This document shows positions 1 to 6,885 of a stretch of DNA of 64,000 nucleotides, piece by piece. The number at the start of each line of letters is the position of its first letter. The stretch's first letter is position 1. A model generated the notes under the pieces. That model worked only from the letters and a program-made list of their open reading frames with translations. It searched no databases and was not told the origin of the DNA. The position numbers and the translations under genes are program-made. Source of the DNA: Kutzneria sp. CA-103260 (GTDB lineage Bacteria; Actinomycetota; Actinomycetes; Mycobacteriales; Pseudonocardiaceae); contig NZ_CP073318.1 of NCBI RefSeq assembly GCF_018263855.1, forward strand, positions 5,456,001-5,520,000, in the 5' to 3' direction.

Positions 1-1782
1 GTGGTGGAGGGGGTGGTGGACGAGCTGGTGGAAGGGCTGGAGGCGGGGAGGGTGGTGGATCTGATTGGGGAATTCGCGCAGCCGCTGGCGATTCGGGTGT
101 TGACGGAGGCAACGGGGTTGCCGAAGGTGCCGGCGGAGACAGTGCTGGGGTGGTTAAACGGGATCGCGGCGGGGGCGTCGAACTACGAGGGGGACGAGGA
201 GAAGAGTCGGCTGGCGGAGGGGGCTGGACGCGAGGTGGACGAGATGCTCCGGCGGCGGGTGGACGAAGGGGTGCCGGCAGGGAGCATTCTGTCGGCGTTG
301 CTGGCCACGGGGGCGACGTTCAGTGAGCTGGCGGCGACAGTGAAGCTGCTGATCGTGGGCGGCATGCAGGAACCCAGAGACCTGTTCGGCTTCGCGATGG
401 GGGCCTACGTGGAGCGGGCGGAAGTGCGAGAAAGGGTGCGGGAGGACGAGGGGGCGGTGGGGGCGCTGATCGAAGAGGCGCTGCGGTGGGGATCGCCGGT
501 GGGGACAGTGACACGGCGGACAACGAAGGCGGTGACACTGTCCGGAGTGGACCTGCCGGCGGGGGCGGTGGTGGCGGGGGTGCTGAGCTCGGCCAACCGC
601 GACGAGCGGCGCTGGGACAACCCGGACGACTTCGACATCGACCGAAAGGACCTCCAGCACATCGCGTTCAGCGCGGGCCCGCATGCGTGTGTGGGGGCGA
701 GCCTGGCGAGGCTGGAGGCGCGGGTGGCGGTGGCACGGCTGGTGGAACGGTTCCCGGACCTCAGTCTGCAAGAGCCGATCAAGGTGCACGGGTGGGAGTT
801 TCGCGGGCCGGTGGCGCTGAAGGTGACGCTTCGGGGGCGGGCATCGGTGAAGAGGGCGCGGGAAGGACGCCTGCTGCGGGTTGGTGCTGTGGAGGCGTTG
901 ACGGATGATGTTCGATTGCTGACGTTGATGCCGGCGGATGGGCGACGGCTGCCCGAGGTGGAGCCGGGTGCGCACATTGACCTCACCACGGGCGAGGGCA
1001 AGCGGCAGTACTCGCTCACGGGGACGGGCACCGATCGCTGGCAGATTGCGGTGCGGCGGCGGGAGGACGGGCGCGGCGGGTCGGTCTGGGTGCACGAGCG
1101 GGTGGCGGTCGGCGACACGCTTCGGGTGGACGGGCCGCGCAATCACTTCCGGTTGACAGACGCGCCGGAGCACGTGTTCATCGCGGGCGGCATCGGGATC
1201 ACGCCGATCGTGCCGATGGTGGCCCGGCTGCGGGAAACCGGTCGGCGGTGGCAGTTGCACTACATTGGACGGTCGCTGGCCGAGATGCCCTTCCGCGAAC
1301 TGTTGGCCGGGCCGGAAACGACCCTGTGGACGACGAGGAACGATGGCCGGCCGTCGTTGTCGGCGCTGATGAACGGCTTGCCCGATGGGACCGCGGTGTA
1401 CTGCTGCGGGCCGGCGTCGCTGATCGACGAGATCGAGCAGTTGGACGTCTGGTCGCGGCTGGTGCTGACGGTGGAGCGATTCGCGCCCCGGGCGCGCGAT
1501 CACGGGACCCAAGACGACAAACCGTTCGACGTCGGCCTGCGCGACGGTCGTACGGTCCACGTGGCCGCGGGTTGTTCGGTGCTCGATGCCTTGCGGGACG
1601 TGGGCGTGCTGGTGCCGTCCACCTGCCGTGAAGGAACCTGCGGCTCGTGCGAAACCGCTGTCCTGGAGGGCGAAATCGACCACCGCGACAGTGTGCTGAA
1701 CCCGCAGGAACGAGCCAGCAGCGACACCATGATGGTATGCGTGTCCCGGGCGCGTTCACACCGCCTGACGCTCGATCTCTGA
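1..1782 (+). CDS. Self-sufficient cytochrome P450 fused to reductase and ferredoxin (5'-truncated by window)
   Basis: Electron-transfer monooxygenase of the CYP116B/P450RhF type, in which one chain carries the heme domain, an FMN/NAD(P)H reductase of the phthalate dioxygenase reductase type and a 2Fe-2S ferredoxin. Visible in order are the I-helix region (VGGMQEP), the ExxR helix (EEALR), the heme loop FSAGPHACVGASLAR with the cysteine ligand near residue 230, the flavin motif RQYSLT near 335, the nucleotide-binding GGIGITPIVP near 395, and a plant-type 2Fe-2S cluster (CREGTCGSC plus a later C) near 540-575. Family members have about 770-800 residues, so roughly 190 N-terminal residues lie left of the window and the first codon here is not the true start. 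The gene converges on a regulator 9 bp away. The substrate cannot be read from the sequence. Confidence 0.93.
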   Translation: MVEGVVDELVEGLEAGRVVDLIGEFAQPLAIRVLTEATGLPKVPAETVLGWLNGIAAGASNYEGDEEKSRLAEGAGREVDEMLRRRVDEGVPAGSILSALLATGATFSELAATVKLLIVGGMQEPRDLFGFAMGAYVERAEVRERVREDEGAVGALIEEALRWGSPVGTVTRRTTKAVTLSGVDLPAGAVVAGVLSSANRDERRWDNPDDFDIDRKDLQHIAFSAGPHACVGASLARLEARVAVARLVERFPDLSLQEPIKVHGWEFRGPVALKVTLRGRASVKRAREGRLLRVGAVEALTDDVRLLTLMPADGRRLPEVEPGAHIDLTTGEGKRQYSLTGTGTDRWQIAVRRREDGRGGSVWVHERVAVGDTLRVDGPRNHFRLTDAPEHVFIAGGIGITPIVPMVARLRETGRRWQLHYIGRSLAEMPFRELLAGPETTLWTTRNDGRPSLSALMNGLPDGTAVYCCGPASLIDEIEQLDVWSRLVLTVERFAPRARDHGTQDDKPFDVGLRDGRTVHVAAGCSVLDALRDVGVLVPSTCREGTCGSCETAVLEGEIDHRDSVLNPQERASSDTMMVCVSRARSHRLTLDL

Positions 1783-1791
1783 CAAAGCGGC

Positions 1792-2619
1792 TCACCCCGC
1801 AGTGATCAGCGAGCCGAGCAGGGCCAGCGCCTGGGCCGAGGGTGTGCCCGGCTCGGCGTGATAGACAACGATCACCAGGTTGTCGGTGCCGGTGACGGCG
1901 AGCTTGTCCCGGTGCAGGATGAGCTCGCCGACCTGAGGATGACTCAGCCTGGTGGTGGCGCTGCGCCGACGGCGGATGTCGTGACGGGCCCACAGGCGGC
2001 GGAACCGTTCGCTGGCCAGGGAAAGCTCGCCGATCAGCTCGGCCAGCCGCGGATCCTCGGTGTCGCCGCCGATGACCGCCCGCAGCTGGGCCACGACCTC
2101 GGCGGTGCCCTGCTCCCAGTCCGGATGAACACGCCGGGCCTCGGGATCGGTGAACAGGGCCCGCAGCCGGTTGCAGCCCGGCGCCAGGTGCGGGGACAGC
2201 GCCACGGCCAGCGGATTGGCGGCCAGCACGTCCATGTACTTGTTCTGCACGAACGCCGGCATGGTCAGGGACCGCACCAGCTGCTGGATGCTGGCCGGCA
2301 CCCGTTCGACCTTGGGCCGGGGCCGGCGACGGGACTTCGGGCGGGCCAGCTCCCGCAGGTGGGCGGCGCCGGCCTCGTCCAGCCGCAGCACGTCGGCCAG
2401 CGCGTCGAGCACCTGGGTCGACGGCGTCCGGTCCCGGCCCTGCTCCAGCCGCAGGTAGTAGTCGGCGCTGATGCCGGCCAGCATGGCCACTTCCTCACGC
2501 CGCAGACCGGAAACGCGACGGATCCCGGCCGACCGCATGCCGACGTCCTCCGGGCGCACGAGCTCCCGCCGCGCCCGCAGGAACTCCCCGAGCGCGTTGC
2601 CGGCCTCCCGTGTGTCCAT
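1792..2619 (-). CDS. XRE/MmyB-type transcriptional regulator
   Basis: A 275-aa DNA-binding regulator with an N-terminal helix-turn-helix (residues about 10-75: RRVSGLRREEVAMLAGIS, YYLRLEQGRD) and a C-terminal MmyB-like ligand-binding domain. The longer open frame upstream has shadow-like composition; the ATG at 2619 (MDTREAGNALGEFLRARR) matches the family start. The gene is divergent from the SDR at 2747. In actinomycetes such pairs are common and the regulator usually represses the neighbouring oxidoreductase, so control of the SDR is the natural inference. A CACT-containing repeat lies in the 127-bp gap between them. The effector is unknown. Confidence 0.9.
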   Translation of the reverse strand: MDTREAGNALGEFLRARRELVRPEDVGMRSAGIRRVSGLRREEVAMLAGISADYYLRLEQGRDRTPSTQVLDALADVLRLDEAGAAHLRELARPKSRRRPRPKVERVPASIQQLVRSLTMPAFVQNKYMDVLAANPLAVALSPHLAPGCNRLRALFTDPEARRVHPDWEQGTAEVVAQLRAVIGGDTEDPRLAELIGELSLASERFRRLWARHDIRRRRSATTRLSHPQVGELILHRDKLAVTGTDNLVIVVYHAEPGTPSAQALALLGSLITAG

Positions 2620-2658
2620 GCCTTCGACGCTAACCGCCGCGGCCCGGCGGTGGGTGGT

Positions 2659-2690
2659 CCTGACACTCCCAGGAACTTCTCGGCACTCCC
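2659..2690. promoter_or_regulatory. Candidate operator shared with the 10.7-kb regulator/MDR pair
   Basis: In the gap between the MmyB regulator and the SDR, CCTGACACTCCCAGGAAC is followed by a second CACTCCC 20 bp later. The same core, CCTGTCACTACCCGGGTCC, with another CACT 21 bp later, lies in the equivalent gap at 10680-10709. A shared core with near-equal spacing in front of two paralogous regulator pairs suggests a binding site for this regulator family. This is an inference from two examples. Confidence 0.45.
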
Positions 2691-2746
2691 TCGCTCGATG
2701 GCCGCGCCGCATGCTCTGAGCAGCCAAGACATGAGGAGTGAAAGCA

Positions 2747-3571
2747 ATGCGGACATGGTTCGTCACCGGCGTCAACAGCGGCTTCGGCCGGCAGCTGACC
2801 GAGCAGCTGCTGGGCCGCGGGGACCGGGTCGCCGGCACCGTCCGCCGGGCGGGCTCGGTGCGTGACCTGCAGGACAAGTACGGCGACCAGTTCTGGGTGG
2901 CCCACCTGGACGTCACCGACACGCCGGCCGTGCGGGTGGTCGTCGACCGCGCGTTCGGCGAACTGGGCCGCGTCGACGTCGTGGTCAACAACGCCGGCTA
3001 CGGCCTGTTCGGCGCGGCCGAGGAGGTCACCGACGAGCAGATCGACCACATCCTGGCCACCAACCTGGTCGGCTCCATCCAGGTCACCCGGGCCGCGCTG
3101 CCGCACCTGCGGGCCCAGGGCGGCGGGCGGATCATCCAGATCTCCACCTACGGCGGGCAGGCCACCAACCCGGGCGCGTCGCTGTACCACGCCAGCAAGT
3201 GGGGCATCGAGGGCTTCATGGAGTCCGTCGGCAAGGAAGTCGCCCCGTTCGGCATCGAGGTCACCATCGTCGAACCCGGCGGCGCCCGCACCGAATTCCG
3301 CTTCGACAGCCTCCACACCGCCACGCCCATGCCCGCCTACGACGCCTCCCCCGCCGCCATGACTCGTGGCGCCGACGACCGCGGCCGCCCCTCCCTCGGC
3401 GACCCGGCCAGGATGGCCGCCCGCATCATCGCGAGCGCCGACCAGTCCGCCGCCCCGAAACGCCTCGTGCTCGGCAGCGACTCCTACCGCTTCCTGCACG
3501 CCGCCCTGTCCGAACGCCTCGCCGACGTGACAGCGCAACAGGAAACCGCTGGACTGACCGACTTCGCCTAA
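2747..3571 (+). CDS. Short-chain dehydrogenase/reductase (classical SDR)
   Basis: A 274-aa NAD(P)-dependent oxidoreductase. The Rossmann signature TGVNSGFG is at residues 7-14, NNAGYG near 82, and the catalytic Ser, Tyr and Lys appear as QIST followed by YHASK near 150-155. The ATG at 2747 is preferred over the in-frame GTG at 2738 because GAGGAG ends at 2738, a normal spacing from 2747. It is transcribed away from the MmyB regulator at 2619, probably its regulator. Its stop codon overlaps the convergent stop of the MFS gene at 3568. The substrate is unknown; many relatives are annotated as oxidoreductases acting on aldehydes or ketones. Confidence 0.92.
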   Translation: MRTWFVTGVNSGFGRQLTEQLLGRGDRVAGTVRRAGSVRDLQDKYGDQFWVAHLDVTDTPAVRVVVDRAFGELGRVDVVVNNAGYGLFGAAEEVTDEQIDHILATNLVGSIQVTRAALPHLRAQGGGRIIQISTYGGQATNPGASLYHASKWGIEGFMESVGKEVAPFGIEVTIVEPGGARTEFRFDSLHTATPMPAYDASPAAMTRGADDRGRPSLGDPARMAARIIASADQSAAPKRLVLGSDSYRFLHAALSERLADVTAQQETAGLTDFA

Positions 3572-4791
3572 GCGATCGCCCGCATCGACCGCAGTGGCGA
3601 GAACACCGCGACCGCCACGCCCAGCAACATCACCACACTGCTCACGATCAACGTCAGGCGCAGGTCGAGCGACCCCAGCACGCCGCCCAGAAGTGCGCCG
3701 ACGGGCTGCAAGCCGTAGACGAGAAACCGCCACGTGGCGTTGACTCGGGACAGCAGGTCCGGTGGCACCAACGTCTGCCGGAGGGTCTGCTGGTTGACTC
3801 CGAACAGGGACGGCCCGGCGCCGCGCAGCACCTGGGCCAGCCCGACCACGGCCAGCACCACCGGCAATGGGCCGCTGGCCAGCACCAGAACCAGCCCGGC
3901 CAGGGCCGAGATCAGCATGCCGGCGATGAAAGCCGGCCCGGGGCCGAGGCGGCGGGTGATCGGCGTGGCCACAACCGCCGACGCAACGCCGGCCACGCCG
4001 ACGACGGTGATCGCCAGGCCGACCAGCCCGGAGGAGAGTTTCAGGCCCTGCACAAGGAAAAGCACCAGCACGACGTTCTGCATCTGCCCGGCCAGCGCGC
4101 CCAGCGCGGCGGCGACGATCACCACCCGCACGGTGGGCTGGGTGAAGACGGCCCGCAGCCCCACCGCGATCTCCGCGGCCAGCCGCCGTTCGGTCGCTCG
4201 CGGCGGCGGACCGGGCGTGCTGATCCGCGCCTTGAAAAAGGCGGCCACAGCAAAGGAAACGGCGTCCACCACCAGCGCGAACGGCGCCGCGAACACCGTG
4301 ACCAGCGCGCTGCCGACGGCCGACCCGGTGGTGTTCACGGTGGCGTTGCTGGCCATCAGGGTGCTGTTGGCCGACAACAACTGCTCGCGGGGCACCAGGT
4401 GCGGGGTGAACGACTGTGCCGTCACGTTCTCGAACAGGTTGGCCACGCCGGCCAGCACCACGATCACGTAGAGGTGCCACAGGCTCAGCACCCCGAGCCA
4501 GGCCAACAGCGGCACCGCACCGACCAGGATGGTCTGCGCGATGTCGGCGGCGACCAGGATCCGCCGATACGGCAACCGATCCACCCACACCCCGGCCGGC
4601 AACCCGAACACGAAGTGCGGGGCCAGGGTCGCCACGCCGAGCAGGCCCATCTGGAACGGCGAGGCGTGCAGATACACCACCGCCGACAACGGCAGCGCGA
4701 CCGCGGTGACGCTGGATCCCAGCAAAGACACCGAGTTCCCGATGAACAACCGGCGGAAGTCGGCGTGCCGCCGGGCCAGGACGTGCTCCAT
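3568..4791 (-). CDS. MFS transporter (EntS/MFS_3-like exporter)
   Basis: A 407-aa integral membrane protein with about twelve hydrophobic segments and the loop motif GLPAGVWVDRLPYRR between TM2 and TM3 that is typical of major facilitator exporters. It is probably a proton-coupled efflux pump for a small molecule. The start is 6 bp after the stop of the aldo/keto reductase gene, so the two are cotranscribed, and a DUF5753 regulator lies 11 bp upstream of that reductase. This gives a regulator-reductase-exporter operon. The C-terminal stop overlaps the SDR stop tail to tail. Substrate unknown. Confidence 0.9.
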   Translation of the reverse strand: MEHVLARRHADFRRLFIGNSVSLLGSSVTAVALPLSAVVYLHASPFQMGLLGVATLAPHFVFGLPAGVWVDRLPYRRILVAADIAQTILVGAVPLLAWLGVLSLWHLYVIVVLAGVANLFENVTAQSFTPHLVPREQLLSANSTLMASNATVNTTGSAVGSALVTVFAAPFALVVDAVSFAVAAFFKARISTPGPPPRATERRLAAEIAVGLRAVFTQPTVRVVIVAAALGALAGQMQNVVLVLFLVQGLKLSSGLVGLAITVVGVAGVASAVVATPITRRLGPGPAFIAGMLISALAGLVLVLASGPLPVVLAVVGLAQVLRGAGPSLFGVNQQTLRQTLVPPDLLSRVNATWRFLVYGLQPVGALLGGVLGSLDLRLTLIVSSVVMLLGVAVAVFSPLRSMRAIA

Positions 4792-4797
4792 GGGGTG

Positions 4798-5793
4798 CTA
4801 CAGCTCCATCAGGGCGAGGCTCGCCGCGGTGTTCCGATCGCCGATGACCTCGTCGGGCTGGATGGCCTCGTCCAGCTCCTTGACCAGCCGGGCCGACAGC
4901 ACGATCTCGGCCGCCGCGGCGTTCTCCTCGACGTGCCGGCGGCTGGTGCTGCTGGGGATCGGCACGATCCCGTCGTCCTTGGCCAGCAGCCAGGCCAGGG
5001 CCAGCTGCGCCGTGGTGCAGCCGACCTCCTCGGCGACGGCGCGCACTCGTTGCACGAGCGCGAGGTTCTGGCCGAGGTTGCCCTGCTGGAAGCGCGGCTG
5101 ATGCCGCCGCAGGTCGTTGGGCTCCAGGCCGTCCAATGTGGTCAGCGCACCGGCGAGCAGGCCCCGCGCGACCGGCGCGTAGGCGACGACACCGACGCCG
5201 AGTTCCCGCGCGGTGGGCAGGATCCTGTCCTCGATGTGGCGGCTGAGCAACGAGTACTCGCTCTGCAGGGCGGCGATCGGATGGATCTCGTTGGCCTGGC
5301 GCAACGTCTCGGCACTGACCTCGGACAGCCCGAGATGGCGCACCTTGCCCGCCTGGACCAGCTCCTTCATCGTCAGCACCACCTCCTCGATCGGCACGTG
5401 CGGACTGCGCCGGTAGAGGTAGTACAGGTCGATGTGGTCGGTCTCCAGCCGGGCCAGCGACTCGTCGACCGAGCGCCGGATGTAGGCGGGCGAATTGTCC
5501 ACGACCCGGTCGTCCCCGCTGCCGGCGAAGCCGAACTTGGTGGCCAGCACGACGGAATCCCGCCGTCCGCGCAGGGCCCGCCCGACGAGCAGCTCGTTCG
5601 CGGACTCGCCGAAGGACGGCGCGCCGAAGGACGGCGCCGTGTCGATGAGGGTCATCCCCCGGTCGATCGCCCGGTGGATGCTGCGGATGCCCGCCGACTG
5701 GTCGGCCTGGCCGTAGAACTCCGACATGCCCATGCAGCCGAGTCCGATGGCGGAGACCTTGAGTCCCGATTCCCCCAGTTCACGCCGGTGCAT
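4798..5793 (-). CDS. Aldo/keto reductase with altered catalytic residues
   Basis: A 331-aa protein of the aldo/keto reductase superfamily (TIM barrel, NADPH-dependent), starting MHRRELGESGLKVSAIGLGC. The usual catalytic Asp-Tyr-Lys-His set is not intact. Asp is present (LIDTAPSFG) and Lys is present (VVLATKFG), but the Tyr position reads Phe inside a duplicated APSFG-APSFG segment, made by a 15-bp tandem repeat near 5605-5640. The His position reads Tyr (YYLYRRSP where family members have YYLHRxDP). It may be inactive, or may bind a ligand instead. The start was chosen at 5793 because it matches the family N terminus. The gene lies between an XRE regulator (11 bp) and an MFS exporter (6 bp). 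Confidence 0.88.
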   Translation of the reverse strand: MHRRELGESGLKVSAIGLGCMGMSEFYGQADQSAGIRSIHRAIDRGMTLIDTAPSFGAPSFGESANELLVGRALRGRRDSVVLATKFGFAGSGDDRVVDNSPAYIRRSVDESLARLETDHIDLYYLYRRSPHVPIEEVVLTMKELVQAGKVRHLGLSEVSAETLRQANEIHPIAALQSEYSLLSRHIEDRILPTARELGVGVVAYAPVARGLLAGALTTLDGLEPNDLRRHQPRFQQGNLGQNLALVQRVRAVAEEVGCTTAQLALAWLLAKDDGIVPIPSSTSRRHVEENAAAAEIVLSARLVKELDEAIQPDEVIGDRNTAASLALMEL

Positions 5794-5804
5794 CGACCGT
5801 GGCC

Positions 5805-6674
5805 TCAACGCTGCGCGGCGCGCTCGACGAAGACGCGCGAGTCGTCCGGGTCCAGCGCCATCGAGCTGAGCAGTTCGAACTCCTGCACGTACTGGTGCAC
5901 TTCGCGCTCCGTGTCGATGAAGAAGAATCGGGTCTTGTTTTCCAGGTAGACGACGTCCGGGGTGTTGGTGGCCATCGACTCCAGGATGGAGAACGAGCCT
6001 GCGGTCACCGGCGGGATCCCGGACTTGAAGCGCAGCACCTGGATGGTGACGTTCGGCCACGTCGAGAGTTCGGCCAGCCGCCGGAACTGCGCACGCGTGA
6101 CGCTGTTGTCGATCCGCCCGTCGGCGGTCCGGATGGGCCGCCGGAACGCGGCCTCGTCGATGACGGCGGACAGCCGCATGGGCGGGTTCTCCCGCCGCAG
6201 CACCGCCTGTCTGCGGCGGTTGATGTCGATACGCCGGTCGATCTCGGTCGGCGCGGGCACCTGCAGGGTCGACTGGATGACGTGCCGCGAGTACTCCGGG
6301 GTCTGCAGCAGGGCGTGCGGGACCAGCGCGCAGTAGCACCGGAGTTCGGCGGATCCCGCCTCCAGCTTGATCAGGCTCGAGTATCCGGACGACAGGCTGT
6401 TCGCGTAGGCGTCCCACCAGCCCTGCGTCCGGGCCGAGGCGGCCAGCCGGCGCAGGTGCTCGGCCTTGTCGTCGGGCGCCTCGTACAGACCGAACAGCGA
6501 CTCGAGATCATCCTGGCCGATGCCGATCCGTCCGGTCTCGATCCGGGAGACCTTCGAGGTCGACCAGCCCAGCCGCGCCGCGACGTCCTTGCCGGTCAGG
6601 CCGACGGTCATGCGGAGCAGTCGGAGTTCCCGCGCCAGCTGACGCTCGCGCGCGGACGGTGCGTCCTGCGACAT
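5805..6674 (-). CDS. XRE-family regulator with DUF5753 domain
   Basis: A 289-aa actinobacterial regulator. The N-terminal HTH occupies residues about 12-70 (LRLLRMTVGLTGKDVAARLGWSTSKVSRIETGR) and a DUF5753-type C-terminal domain follows (EAGSAELRCYCALVPHALLQTPEYSR). The ATG at 6674 has a GGAGAGGAAGG ribosome site at good spacing. It is first in an apparent operon with the aldo/keto reductase and MFS exporter. A perfect 12-bp palindrome (TGCAATATTGCA) lies 92 bp upstream, in the divergent region shared with the STAND gene. Relatives are often paired with DUF397 proteins; none is seen here. Confidence 0.9.
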   Translation of the reverse strand: MSQDAPSARERQLARELRLLRMTVGLTGKDVAARLGWSTSKVSRIETGRIGIGQDDLESLFGLYEAPDDKAEHLRRLAASARTQGWWDAYANSLSSGYSSLIKLEAGSAELRCYCALVPHALLQTPEYSRHVIQSTLQVPAPTEIDRRIDINRRRQAVLRRENPPMRLSAVIDEAAFRRPIRTADGRIDNSVTRAQFRRLAELSTWPNVTIQVLRFKSGIPPVTAGSFSILESMATNTPDVVYLENKTRFFFIDTEREVHQYVQEFELLSSMALDPDDSRVFVERAAQR

Positions 6675-6765
6675 GAACGAACGCCTTCCTCTCCGGAGCC
6701 CTGCTCGCCGACTCTCGCGATACTCCTCGCAAAAGGATACGGCACAACCTGCCCGGTAACGCCCG

Positions 6766-6777
6766 TGCAATATTGCA
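6766..6777. promoter_or_regulatory. Perfect 12-bp palindrome in divergent promoter region
   Basis: TGCAATATTGCA is a perfect palindrome and unusually AT-rich for this genome. It lies midway between the divergent starts of the DUF5753 regulator (6674) and the STAND gene (6886). It is a candidate operator for either gene; no direct evidence is visible. Confidence 0.4.
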
Positions 6778-6885
6778 ATCACACTATCCCGCTTCCTGAC
6801 CCTGGCTCATCCTTGTGGGCACCCGCCGCGTCCCGACGTCCCACCCCACAGACGGCTCGATCACTCCTCGGGAGGAGGACCGGCC

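Noticed and set aside
2862..3362. Plus-strand open frame inside the SDR gene
   Set aside because: Ser/Thr/Arg-rich out-of-frame shadow; the SDR frame holds all catalytic motifs.
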